A stretch of 64,000 bases of DNA from Purshia tridentata (GCA_003254885.1 QANT01005621.1:1-64000); one strand, 5' to 3'; positions 13,208 through 24,874 are shown, numbered from the stretch's first letter. Numbers and translations are program-made. The notes: generated by a model not told the origin, from the sequence alone.

Positions 13208-14113
13208 ATGAGGTCCAAAGCTCAATGTGGCATTAATCTGAACCTCATCCTCCTATGCTGCTTCTTCATCTTCCTCTTCACCGTCTTGATAGTCAGATCA
13301 AGCTTCTCATCTCCCTTACAAACCCCACCATCCACCATTTCATCAGAAACCCACATCTCAAACTCAACTTCTCATGACCCACAACCCTCAACACCACCAC
13401 CATGCCCATCCCTTGAAACACCCTTCATACCAACATGCACTAAGAACCCACCTTCCTTAGCCCACGCCCTCATCCACTATGCAACAACAAACACCACCCC
13501 ACAACAAACCCTCAAAGAAATCTCAGTCTCAGCAAGAATCTTAGCCAAGAAATCACCCTGCAACTTCCTAGTCTTTGGTCTAGGCCTTGACAGCCTGATG
13601 TGGGCAGCTCTCAACTATGGAGGCCGTACTGTTTTCCTCGAAGAAGACCAGGCCTGGATCGACCAAATCAAGCAGAGACTACCCACATTAGAGTCCTACC
13701 ATATTGTGTACGACACAAAGGTCCACCAAGCCCACGAGCTCTTGGAGAGTGGAATGAAGGAAGAGTGCAAAATAGTTAGCGACCCAAGACTCTCGAAGTG
13801 TGAATTGGCCCTGAAGAACTTGCCAAGTGATGTGTACGACATGGCGTGGGACTTAATCATGGTGGATGCGCCCACTGGGTACTTTGATGGAGCACCTGGT
13901 AGGATGACTGCCATATACACAGCTGGGCTGCTGGGGAGGAACAGAGAGGAGGGGGAGACTGATGTGTTTGTGCATGATGTGGACAGGGTTGTAGAGGATA
14001 AATTCTCAAAGGCATTCCTCTGTCAAGGGTACCTGAGGGAGCAAGAGGGCAGATTAAGGCACTTCACAGTCCCAAGCCATAGGACTCGCCTGGGCAGACC
14101 CTTTTGCCCATAG
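13208..14113 (+). CDS. DUF579 cell-wall polysaccharide O-methyltransferase (GXM/AGM-like)
   Basis: Single-exon gene of 301 aa. It has a short cytosolic head, a signal-anchor segment at residues 11-30, a Ser/Thr/Pro-rich stem to about 80, then a DUF579 domain. Visible family motifs are CNFLVFGLGLDSLMW (118-132), TVFLEED (141-147), WDLIMVDAPTGYF (214-226), APGRM (229-233) and VFVHDVDR (253-260). This is a type II Golgi membrane layout. Characterised relatives transfer methyl groups from S-adenosylmethionine to glucuronic acid on xylan (GXM) or arabinogalactan (AGM). The pattern DSLMW/EED fits the GXM/AGM branch rather than IRX15, whose motif I recall as HETLLW. The usual GLGHDSLMW reads GLGLDSLMW here. 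Which polysaccharide it modifies cannot be told from the sequence. Confidence 0.87.
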   Translation: MRSKAQCGINLNLILLCCFFIFLFTVLIVRSSFSSPLQTPPSTISSETHISNSTSHDPQPSTPPPCPSLETPFIPTCTKNPPSLAHALIHYATTNTTPQQTLKEISVSARILAKKSPCNFLVFGLGLDSLMWAALNYGGRTVFLEEDQAWIDQIKQRLPTLESYHIVYDTKVHQAHELLESGMKEECKIVSDPRLSKCELALKNLPSDVYDMAWDLIMVDAPTGYFDGAPGRMTAIYTAGLLGRNREEGETDVFVHDVDRVVEDKFSKAFLCQGYLREQEGRLRHFTVPSHRTRLGRPFCP

Positions 14114-15349
14114 ACCACCTTCTTCTTCTCAATTTTTCTAGCAATTTCGGATTTCATTATTAATATTTTTAATTTAATTTTTTCTTTCTTATATTGTTAA
14201 AGTTGCTGGTCTGGTTCTTCTTTTTCTTGATCAATTAGTTTGATGCCACCCACCTACTAGACATGTGTTGATGTCTTTGTTACGCTATGTGTACAAGTGT
14301 CTGCCTACTTTTTTAAAAAGAAAATGACGGTTTTGGACCTTTGGTCTTACAGTTCGACATTGATTGGTGAGTAGTTCTATTCATACCCTACCAATTCCTC
14401 AATAGACCTTACAATTATCTTGTCCATCTTTAAACCCAATTTTACCCTAGAAAAAAATGAAACAAAACAAAAAATCAGCCCCCCGAAGTCCGAACCCGCC
14501 CTCGCCGGAGGTGGCAGGCCCTCCCGACTCAAACACATGATCTTTTAGGAGTAATTTTTTCTTTCTTATCTGGTTTGTTTAAATAACCAAACCAAATCGA
14601 AGGATTTGGTTTCATAACTCCAACGCGCTGGATAAAATAAATAGGAACTATATTGAGATTAATTAAAATTTGGGTACTTTATAGAAGTTCAATATGAGAA
14701 AAAAAAAAAAAATCTTAACTCACAGTCCACTCGCTTTAATACATAATTTTTATAACAAAATTCTTACAAGTGCTCGACAATTCTTACCGAGCACTCAGAG
14801 ATTGCAGCCTAAGCATATGCATCTACATCCTAAAAACTATATAAACAAGCTTAAAACCCCTTAAAAACTACAAATATAACTCGAAAATTGCATTTTAAAA
14901 AGTGCCGAGCACTCGGCAGCTTTTTTTATATTGTCGACGGTGGGCACGCATCATAATGTTCTTTGACTTAAATATATTTGTAGGTGAATTTTTACTTAAA
15001 GAACTTTGTTTATTTTGTCTTTGGGAGTAATTTTTATTAAAATTTTATAGTTAACACATGTGGCAGCATTTGGTGATTGCTATAAGCTTGTGGTTGTTAG
15101 ACTTTGTATGTTAAAGCCCAAAAATTTGGGCATTTGGTTAGATAATCCTTTTGGCCCATACAGCAACATGTTATCCCGCCACATACACAACTCCTCATGT
15201 TAAATAGCTCGATAATAAGGATTCCCTTAGTCTTGGAACAGAGCAAGCAACTCGACGCGTCCAAACACGACCCCTTATCTAAGTATACGCTCCATCTTTC
15301 TTCATACTCTTCGCCAAGGCATCACCGAGTGTCTGTTGATTGAGAAAAC
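14114..15349. other. Intergenic region after the DUF579 gene
   Basis: Contains the 3' UTR of the methyltransferase gene and the promoter of the next gene. A GC-rich stretch lies at about 14480-14525. The decamer CCGAGCACTC occurs twice in direct orientation, near 14788 and 14906; the second copy lies in a near-palindrome, GCCGAGCACTCGGC. No coding region recognised. Confidence 0.5.
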
Positions 15350-17451
15350 ATGACGAAGACAAAGAAGCAGTTGATGTCTTCAGCTCCATGGAGGGTTGCA
15401 GAGGAGGCCGAAGATGAATTCAAAGACGCGAAGCTCAAAGTGACGAGCCAGCCAGGGTCGACTCCGACCATGCACGTCCCTCGCAAGAAGAACAAGCACA
15501 ACCAAGACTACGATGATGACTCTCTCACTGAGATCGACCCTGAGCTCCGCTACAGCTTCCAGCGTAACTTTCAGGTCCTTTTGAGATTACCCAGTTGGCT
15601 ATTTAATGTATACTTTGATGTTACGCTCTCAAACTAGTTGTTCATTTGATTGTTTTTGCTAATTTGTGGTTCAATTTGGGACAAAAAATGCGTTTCTTTG
15701 AATACCCATCTGGCGATTTCTTAGTTACATGCCAGGAACTTCTTAATTTTAATGTGTCCAGTTATTATACAGTGATTGGCTAATGTGATGTTTTCTTGGA
15801 TTAGGATATGATTCTGAAAATTTTGGGTCTTGTGCTTTTCTGGGTTGTCTATCATTATTGTGTGCTGCTCCATATGCTACATAAATTTGGTTGTCAATAG
15901 CTTACAAAGCGGGTCTTGAATTGTTTTAAGTAATGCTATGCTTATTTTTTATTGTCCTTGTGAAAATTTGAGGTTCTACAGACCAATCGTTGTATTACAC
16001 ATGTTTTTGGACTCAATGCATGTGAATTTGTGGGCATAAGAATCATTTTTGCATTGTTATTGACTTATTTTCTACTTGTAAGCTTTAAATGCTTCAGAAG
16101 TGTTGAGAGTCATGTGTTGTAAATGTCGAAGTGGACAAAAATTTCTCATTGAAGAGATTTTTAACAGATTGAGTGGTTAACTGATTATCTTTCCTTGATT
16201 GAAGACTTGGTTCATAAAGCGTAGATATATCTATTATTGGGTGTTTGAGTTACATTACATGCCAAATTTGAACAAGTCCTTGTAAGTTTGAACTTGTTGG
16301 TCCTTATGTTCAAACACATAACTTAATAACTCTTTGGGTGGTAGGGATGTAGAAACAAGGCATGACTGCCAAAACCAGATTTCCATAAACCCGTGTTTCA
16401 GAATATTTGTGTTCTGTACTTGCACTTAGTGAAGGATCAGAACCCCTTACTAAATCTGGAAGAAAGCGTTGGCAATACTATGCAGGCAATAACTCTTTCT
16501 TTGTGTACCTTTCATGTTTCACCAATTTAGAAGACAGTCAAAGCAAAGTTTGGAGTCCATAACGAATTGACCATCTAATAGCTGCTTAGATATCTGCTTT
16601 AAATTATTTGACTTTACATCTGTGTTTACATCTCTATCCTTTATGTAGTGACATAAAAATTCCACGATTCCTTCTAATTTATTTGGTAAAATTTGCATCT
16701 GAATCTGTTCTTTGATAATTTTGATGTGTAACAACTCTGGTTGCAGTTCCTTCAACGAGTTTTTAGCATTGACACCGTTGTGAAACCTCTTCCCCCGGCC
16801 ATGGCTTACAATGTCTCCCGCAACTTGAACTTCTTCACTCGCATTTTCACACAGTTTTTTGGTAAGTTTATCTGCTTACGCTTTGTGGGTGCCAAGATGA
16901 TGAACACTAAGAAAAATTCTTTAAATAAAAAAAATGTAAGAACTCATTTAAGTTTTTCCCATCCCCACCTCCCCCCATGCTTGCTGTGAATGAAGTGGCC
17001 ATGCTATATAGCTACAGCATAATATGTACTACATACTTTTAAGCTGTTTCTTTTGCTAATTTACGGTATCTAGTTCTTATTTATGGTGTAATGCTTCAGA
17101 TAATTTTTTTTTAAACAGAGTATGAGAGATCAATAATCTCTCTCATCAGGGTCATTATCATATTGAAGGGAACCCTTCATGCTCATGATTGGCCAACATA
17201 ACTTCTGAATCTGCATACACTTTATCTCGTACTAGCAGGCCAGTTAATTAAAAATGTGGCCATCTGAACAAACCTTTGACATTTTGTCCCTCCAGTTTTG
17301 TAAATTAATATATGTTAATGATTTACCTTAATGTTTTCGTCATGTATCTGATCTTAATCTGGTTTCTTGTATTGCAGACCCTGAAGGTATTGCAGGTGCA
17401 CAGAAATCACTTGGGTTAGGACATGAAGAGAAAGTTCGTCGTGTTCGTTGA
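15350..17451 (+). CDS. Small conserved plant protein of unknown function (137 aa)
   Basis: Three exons: 15350-15574, 16747-16861, 17378-17451, with phases 0 then 1. The protein is hydrophilic. Its N-terminal half is charged: Lys-rich, then a conserved-looking PTMHVPRKKNKH and an acidic DDDSLTEIDPELRYSFQ. The C-terminal half reads FLQRVFSIDTVVKPLPPAMAYNVSRN, FFTRIFTQFFDPEGI and ends EEKVRRVR. I recall near-identical predicted proteins in many dicots annotated only as uncharacterised, so I assign no function. There is no signal peptide or clear membrane segment. Intron 1 (15575-16746) and the start of intron 2 are copied in inverted orientation just downstream at 17588-18131, so exon 3 lies in the loop of a large inverted repeat. 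Confidence 0.85.
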
Positions 17452-17587
17452 TGCATTTCAAGGAATCTGGAGGGCTGAACATTTTGTAATTTTAGTTTTG
17501 ACTGCATTTGGTCTTGACTTCAATTGATGGCACAATTTAAATGACAACAAAACCTGGTTATGAAACCTATTTGCTAGTTTAGGACGA

Positions 17588-18131
17588 TAGCTATATAGCA
17601 TGGTCACTTCACTCAAAGCAAGCATGGGGGGAGGTTGGGATGGGAAAAACTTAAATGAGCTTTATTTTTTTTATTTTTTTCCTTTTTGATTTAAAGAATT
17701 TTTCTTAGTGTTCATCATCTTGGCGTGTAATGTACCTCAAACTACCAATAATACGAACCTAGTCTCCAATCTATGAAAGATAATCAGTTAACCACCCAAT
17801 ATGTTAGTGGCCAAAAAAAAACCTACCAATATGTTAAAATCTCTTCAATGAGAAAGCCTTGTCCAACCAATATGTCACATGCATTGAGTACATAAATTTT
17901 CGTAGGGAAAAAAAAAGCATAGCATTCCTTAAAACTATTGTAAGCTATTGACAACCAAATTTATGTAGCATATGGAGCAGTACACAATAAAGATAGACAA
18001 CCCATAAAAACACTAAGGCCCAAAATTTTCAGAATCATATCCTAATCCAGGGAAACATCACATTAGCAAATCACTGTATAATAACAGAAAACATTAAAAT
18101 TAAGAGGTTCGTGGCATTTAACCAAGAAATC
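17588..18131 (-). repeat. Inverted, exon-less copy of introns 1 and 2 of the upstream gene
   Basis: Read on the minus strand, this block matches the gene at 15350-17451 in order. 18131-17915 matches 15715-15943 (intron 1). A short piece near 17875-17890 matches about 16010-16025. 17860-17733 matches 16141-16261. 17727-17588 matches about 16885-17010 (intron 2). Agreement looks near 90% by eye in the best pieces. The piece that would hold exon 2 (about 16262-16885) is missing from the copy, and nothing of exons 1 or 3 is present. It is most simply a local inverted duplication that later lost its middle. Confidence 0.85.
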
Positions 18132-19086
18132 GTCAGTAATGTTGGCAAAAGCTCATGAATTTTGGGTATTTCTCACCTTAAAAAGAAATATAGGTTACAG
18201 CTGTGCTTTTATACTTAGACTCTCGTACATTACTAAACTAGCCTGGATCATTTACACCAGCCTCAACTAATAACATGAACAGTAACTATTCTTCCAGCTG
18301 CTCATCGCTGATGTGGCAGTGGGATGAAATCTCCGCTATATCCTTAACAAAAGCTTCAGAATGAGGGGTACACAATGTGCTCTCCTCATTGCTTATCTTA
18401 TACTCCAAGTACTTTAGATTCATATCCTTTGAAGGCTCTTCGAAGTCGTTTGTTGCGAAACATTCGAACACTCCAAGATTCATATCTTTCTATGCTATTC
18501 AGGTTATTCAGGTTATGTTAGCAGAACACTCCGATAATTTTGGTAAATCAAGTTTGATATGAAATTTTGGGAGGCGTTCAAAAATCAAAATTTATATTAA
18601 ATAGTTAAAGCACTACTTATAGAAGAAGGTAATTAATAAAAATGTATTAAATAGCCAAATTGACAATAGTAGTCAATTATAAAATAAATCAAAATATTAA
18701 ATACTAAATTGAAAATATTAAAATAATAAAGTGCAAGATGTTAAACACCCCAAATGTCAAGACTGTAAGTTATAATTTGCTCCAGATCCTTCCACCATAT
18801 GCATATACTGTCATTACAATATTCGATTCTCATCCGTCTCTATTTGATTTGTATCTGTGACATTGTAGGCTTTATAGCTCACGAGATGATAGCTAGCTAT
18901 CACCGCTGGTTGAGTGTAAAAAGTGAAAAAACACATGATCCACAACTAAAAGTTGCTTACAACTCACAACCATATTACACATATGAATCCCATAATAGCA
19001 AAAGAAAAGAAAAAACAGGGTCCCAAAAAATGTATAAAACTGCACCAATAAACTCGCTTTCTCATCATTCTAATATTCAAACATAG
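18132..19086. other. Intergenic region before GDSL lipase 1, with an unidentified ORF
   Basis: A 65-codon frame on the minus strand (18286-18483) encodes an acidic, non-repetitive peptide ending [14 protein letters not shown]. Its composition looks more protein-like than neighbouring random frames, but there is an in-frame stop just upstream of its ATG and I recognise no family. It may be a gene fragment. The rest is AT-rich, with a TATA box for the next gene at 19033. Confidence 0.4.
19033..19039 (+). promoter_or_regulatory. TATA box of GDSL lipase 1
   Basis: A perfect TATAAAA lies 48 bases upstream of the ATG at 19087. The spacing implies a very short 5' leader of roughly 15-25 bases if transcription starts about 30 bases downstream. 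Confidence 0.6.
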
Positions 19087-21485
19087 ATGATGATGAGGAT
19101 GAAATTTAATGAGTTGGGCTTGTTATTTATTGTCCTTTGGCTGCAGTTGAGTGCAAGGGCTTGGTCACAGCCACAGCAGCTCCAAGTGCCTTGTTTCTTC
19201 ATTTTTGGTGACTCCTTGGTAGACAATGGAAACAACAATAGGATCATCACACTAGCTAGGGCCAATTATAGGCCTTATGGCATTGACTTCCCACAGGGTG
19301 CCACTGGCCGCTTCACCAACGGTCGAACCTTTGTTGATGTATTAGGTAATCATACCATCATATTAATTAACTATATCATGTGACAGTTGATGTGTAAATA
19401 ATAAATAATTATGATAATTAATGTAAAAAATATATATATACATCACTGTATTACGTGGTCAGGTATCGTATAGTAGTAAGAATATGTGTACATCTAGCAA
19501 TTGTAACAGAACATTAATCGGAGCTCAAAGCTTGAATCAGTTCTAATTAATTAAGCTGGTATATATTCTTGTGGCATTTGCAGCTCAACTTTTTGGGTTT
19601 CGTGCTTATATTCCGCCTTATTCAAGAACACGCGGAGCTGCACTTCTGAGGGGAGTGAATTTTGCATCAGGTGCCTCAGGCATCCGAGATGAAACAGGAG
19701 AGAATTTGGTAAGAGTCTTGCTTATAAGTAGTTGGTAACTTTATAAGTAGTTGGGCCTCTCTTGCAGTTTACACTAGTAAACAATCTTATAATGTACCCA
19801 ATGATGAAAATCTAACCACCCCTAATGTCAAACCTTGTGAATCCATTATCATCTTACATTACCCAAATCCAAATCCAAGCTCTTTATATAGAAGTTCCTA
19901 ATGCTATATACATGCAAAATAAATTAGAAAATTAAGATTTTGTGAAGTAGATGATGATTTGTTAATTTGAACAGGGTGCCCACACGTCGATGAACCAACA
20001 ATTGTCAAACTTTGCGAATACAGTGCAAGAAATGAGAAGGTTCTTTAGGGGAGACGCCAATGCACTCAACAGCTATCTGAGCAGATGCATCTTCTATTCT
20101 GGGATGGGAAGCAATGATTATCTTAACAACTATTTCATGCCCAACTTCTACACAACCAGTTCGGATTTCTCTGCAAAAGCTTATGCTGCTGCACTAATAA
20201 AGGACTACTCGCACCAGCTGACTGTAAGTAGTTATTGGTGAATGTGAATTCTAGGATTGAGTTAGCCGACTGTAAGCTTATTACTCTCACATTGATTGAG
20301 TTAGGTGTCTAATAAAGCTTAGATAGAATTATTGGATATATTTTTTTTAACTAATAGCTCAAATGTTTTCCTCAGAAATCAGAATATGGTATTAGTGACC
20401 ACTGACCACACATGAGAATCCCAGTCATTATGTGAATCATTGAATTATATATTCAAAGCTTAATCTTCCCCACCCCCCCCNCCCCCCCCCCCCCCCCCCC
20501 TGAAACCCTTTCTTGGGTGACAAGTAGTCAGTCTTTTGCGGATAAAACTATATGTATTTGTATGTGATTACAAGTTAACATGGAGACAATTATATGTGGG
20601 AGTTTCTATTCAAGGATCCCTTATATCAATTCATGCGAAAAAAATAGATTATTTAGAGACCATTTAACAGTTTGATTGAATTGTAATAATTGTAGTGCTT
20701 ATTCGAAAACAATGCGAAATGAACACCACAAGAGATTCCTTAAATAAGCTTATTTAAGGGATCTCTCATGCTTTCTAATAGGATTATGGTCACGTAGAAA
20801 TACATGCAATTAATTGTGAAACTTTAATTATAATTAAATTTTTTCCATGCATTTTTGTTCTTTTTTCCTCAGCAATTGTATGCATTGGGTGCTCGGAAGG
20901 TGATTGTGACAGCAGTTGGCCAAATTGGTTGCATACCATATCAACTAGCAAGATATCATAGCAAGAACAATAGCAGTAGGTGCAATGAAAGCATCAACAA
21001 GGCTATCCTTCTTTTCAACTCAGGCCTTAAAAAACTTGTTGACCAGTTCAATGGTGGTCAACTGCCTGGAGCCAAGTTTGTGTACCTTGATGCTTACCAA
21101 AGCAATGTTGATCTCTATCAAAATGCATCTGCTTATGGTAATCTAAATATGCATCCATATCTTCTTTTTCAATTTGAGCCAAGAAATTCCAAATTTATAT
21201 TGCAAATGATATTTGTCTGCAATTTCATATCTAACCAGGTTAACCCTGTTTAATGATGCAGGATTTGAAGTGATAGACAAGGGATGTTGTGGGGTGGGAA
21301 GGAACAATGGGCAGATAACTTGTCTTCCTCTTCAACAAGCCTGTGCAGATCGCACAAAGTACTTGTTTTGGGATGCTTTTCATCCAACAGAGATAGCAAA
21401 CATTATGCTAGGCAAGGCAGCATACAGTTCCAGTACAAAATCATATGCATATCCAATTAATATACAACAACTGGCTATGCTATAA
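19087..21485 (+). CDS. GDSL esterase/lipase 1, secreted
   Basis: Five exons: 19087-19345, 19584-19708, 19975-20223, 20873-21137, 21262-21485, giving 373 aa, the usual plant GDSL length and the common five-exon layout. Residues 1 to about 27 form a signal peptide. Block I is FIFGDSLVDNGNNN with nucleophile S43. The oxyanion-hole Asn sits in [11 protein letters not shown] (N175). The Asp/His pair is DAFHP (D337, H340). The Cys-rich RGCCG-type segment before it is also present (C308, C309). These enzymes hydrolyse ester bonds of lipids or cutin-related substrates outside the cell; the substrate here is unknown. The catalytic set is complete. It lies tail to tail with a second GDSL gene 460 bases away, suggesting an old inverted duplication. 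Confidence 0.93.
20471..20500. repeat. Poly-C tract with an embedded N, in intron 3 of GDSL lipase 1
   Basis: About 30 consecutive C with one N at 20481. Long C/G homopolymers are rare in plant introns, and the N suggests that the true length is uncertain. Confidence 0.85.
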
Positions 21486-21945
21486 TATTAATATTAAGGG
21501 GTTTGGAACTTCATGCAAGAGCCTTTATGATTCTCAATTTCTTATGAATTGTTAACTACTGCAATGCTTTTCAGCTTATTCCTAATCGATGGTAATAAAA
21601 GGTTTCTTTTTTTATTTTGTGTTTTAGCAATTTCTGCTTTTCACCTTATTATGTGTTGGCAATTCATGTGGGTGTCAAAACACATATAATACATAAATTG
21701 ACCGGCCGCACAACATTAACAAATACAAACAGAAAAGGGCGATCAGGTTTCTCACTCTGTAATAACACCATCTAAACCAAATAGAAGTGCTTGCAATTAA
21801 TTTGAAGTAGCACTAGTACATGAATGGACAACAGTCTTTGATTTGTTACATTTTCTCACAAACAAGTTAGTAACATCAAAATGGATAAAGCCAAATTGGT
21901 GCATATTCCTTAGAAACGTATCATAAGTTTTTGTTCTGGTTGGTT

Positions 21946-24305
21946 TCAATTAATGTTAAGAGTGGCAAGCTGCTGTATGTTCATGGGATAAACAAGGCTA
22001 AGGTCCCCACTGAAAGCTTTCCTTCCCAACAAGATGTTCACTGCTGCTGTTGGGTGGAATGCATCCCAGAACACATACTGGTTGCGATTGGGGCATGGTG
22101 TTTGCATTGGAAGACATGTAATTTGCCCTCTGTTACGCCCAATGCCGCAGCATCCACGATTGACAACAGTGAACCCTACAAACAAATTTGCAAAAGAAAT
22201 TAATACTCAGTTTAAAACAAACCTAAAGGTAAATTTCAATGACGAAATATGAGTTAAATAGTAGCAAGGATGCATACCATAAGCTCTAGCATTGGTGAGT
22301 AGATCTTGGAACATCCGAGCAATGTCAGTGTAGATAAATTTGGCACCAGGTAAGTTGGTATTAAGATTGCTGATCATTGTCTTCACATTTGCATTAAAGG
22401 GTAGAACAAGTCGATTAACTTCCTCTGAGCAGCTTCCATTTGCACTTTGGGCCAAAATACTTGGAATGCAACCCATTCGCCCTAATCCAGCAAGAACAAA
22501 TTTTCGAGCACCAAGATTGTAGAGTCTCTATAACATGTCACATACAGAAAGAGGCTTAGGTAATTCTAGAGCCTCTGTAACATGTAAATTAACAATAAAA
22601 CTATTTGTACCACATTTTAATTAGATCCCATTGTGTATCATGATTCATATCTGTAATAGTGGTAGGACTGACATATAGCATACTGAGGTATAATAATGTG
22701 GTCCATCTAGCATTACTTGACAATTAAAGGGAAAGGGCATGCATGCATACAAAGGCCATATATAGTTGAGGTGAAGTTCTTACAGTGAGTTGTTGGGTGT
22801 ATTGCTGCACCAAGAGATCAGCAAATTGTTGGGCACTGTACTGATTCCGGGTTGCATAGTTGGGCATGAGGTAATTGTTTAGGTAGTCGTTGCTGCCCAT
22901 TCCCACAAAGAATATGCATTTTGCAATGGCCTGGGCCACATCATCTGCCCCCAGATTATCTGTTATCTGATCAAGTGTGTTCTGGAAGTTCCTTATTTGT
23001 TGGCCAAAAGGTATCCGGTCCACCTGACAAAATTAACAATTCCTAAAAAATTATTTAAGTTGCGTACAAAGTTGGCTAGCTGTGAATTGTAGTTTAGTGT
23101 ACAATGGCAGATACACATGCATGTAGGTGCATAAATATATGTATTAGAAAGGATTTTTTTTCTTGTCAGTCTGACATGTTATATATATTATGTTATGTCC
23201 CTAAAATGTTAATATGGACGTACAATTGATAATTTCAGTTCTTGTTTGAATGTACAACATTGATATCTAATAATAGAGCATTACCCTCTGTTTGAGACTA
23301 CGGTATAGTATAATATGAATGAGCAGGAGTTTTAGATGATGAAACTGTCTCCTAAATAGTGATATCTTGGAGTATGGAAAAAGATTGAACAAGCATCATG
23401 TAAAGTTGAAATCCTGCCTAATATTCCATGTGAATTTAAGAATTCATATTAATGTAGCTAAATTATGAATGAAGTGCATGCTTAATTACAAAGTTTCTGC
23501 CGGTGATATCAAGGATTCCAGCTGCTGCAGAAGCATAATTGACTCCATGAAGCACTTGCTCTCCAGAAGCTTCAGAGTATGCAGGAATCAAGGGAAGTCC
23601 TAGCAGTTCAGCTGCATCAATATTGTATAGTGTCAAAATATGCAATCAAAAACACTATGAACATCCAAGACCCAGGAAAAGCAAATTTAATATAAAACAA
23701 AAAGGGAAAAGAAATACAGTAGTATTCAAGATGGTTGAGGAAATCCAGGCTAGTCTGTCTTTTGGACCTTAGGGCCTCCTTACCAAGAAAAAAGGTCGAG
23801 GAAATTGCTCATTTATACATGTCCAAATTAAGGAATGGACGGCCTAAAACAAATTAAGGAATGGAAAACTGCCCAAATTAAGGTCTTGTGAGTCATGACC
23901 AGATATTTATATATATCTTTGTAAAAAGGGTAGGATATATTCGCAGAAGCTACTGTTGCAGCATTGTCCCAAGAATTTTTGTATGTCACTGTCACATATA
24001 ATATATCCTCTCACAACATGACATAAAAGTGCGTCTCACATTGAGAGGCAGGTCACATGTCCATCACACTAATTCTTCAAACCAAGAAATTCTTATATAC
24101 AACTATTTGTACACAAACTCTTTCTCACAAAAATACACCATAACTAGCATGTCATGAGGGTTGTATACAAAAGTTGTGTACAACATCTCTTCCATAAAAC
24201 CAGCTTATTTGCCAATGTACTCTAGACTCTAGAGAAAATAAAGTTCTCATGACACAACCCATATGTCTATTTTAAGCAATCCAAATACATTATACCTCAA
24301 CTTAA

Positions 24306-24367
<62 letters not shown>

Positions 24368-24368
24368 N

Positions 24369-24402
<34 letters not shown>

Positions 24403-24874
24403 AGAAACCTTGTGACTAAATAGTTCAATCCTTAGATACTGAACTGATAATATAAATCATAGCAAAAAGTATTATACTGAACTGAATGCTTACGTGAGAA
24501 AATATTAACAAGCTAAGCCTGAACAGAGAAAGAGAGAGAGATTAAGCAGACTGGCCTATTTCATCAACCATGGTGTAACCATTGGAAAAACGACCAGTAG
24601 CACGGCCACCATAAAAATCGATGCCATAGGGGAAATAGTTAGCCTTGGCAAATGATGGAAGGTTGTTGTTGTTGCCATTGTCAATGAGAGAGTCTCCAAA
24701 TATGAACATGGCAGGCACCATTTCTGGTCTCATACTCCTACCACCTTGGCCTTGGCCTTGACCCTGATGTGGTGCAGATGGGTTTACTACATCTTGGCCC
24801 AAAACTGCTGCTGCTGTCAGCAGTACCATGAACAAAAAGAGCAAAGAAACATATGACCTAAACAAGTTTGCCAT
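21946..24874 (-). CDS. GDSL esterase/lipase 2, secreted
   Basis: Five exons on the minus strand: 24874-24556, 23611-23490, 23023-22784, 22527-22278, 22175-21946, giving 386 aa. A signal peptide covers about residues 1-26, followed by a Gln/Gly-rich insert ([10 protein letters not shown]) absent from lipase 1. Block I is [14 protein letters not shown] with S62. [11 protein letters not shown] and WDAFHPT are intact, so the Ser/Asn/Asp/His set is complete. Exon positions match lipase 1 exactly, supporting common descent. Intron 1 has a GC donor (24555-24554, G|GCCAGT) instead of GT; reading on without splicing hits a stop within five codons. That intron also holds a long CT run, an N and a poly-A run. 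Substrate unknown. Confidence 0.92.
24308..24402. repeat. (TC)n tract joined by N to a poly-A tract
   Basis: About 30 TC units (24308-24367), an N at 24368, then over 30 A. It lies in intron 1 of GDSL lipase 2, about 150 bases from the GC donor. On the coding strand it reads poly-T followed by poly-GA. The N marks uncertain length. Confidence 0.9.

Noticed and set aside
14788-14920. Repeated CCGAGCACTC with near-palindrome, considered as a MITE
   Set aside because: The two copies are in direct rather than inverted orientation and no target-site duplication was seen.
22034-22252. Plus-strand open frames opposite GDSL lipase 2
   Set aside because: They mirror conserved exons on the other strand; the minus frame carries the catalytic DAFHP block.
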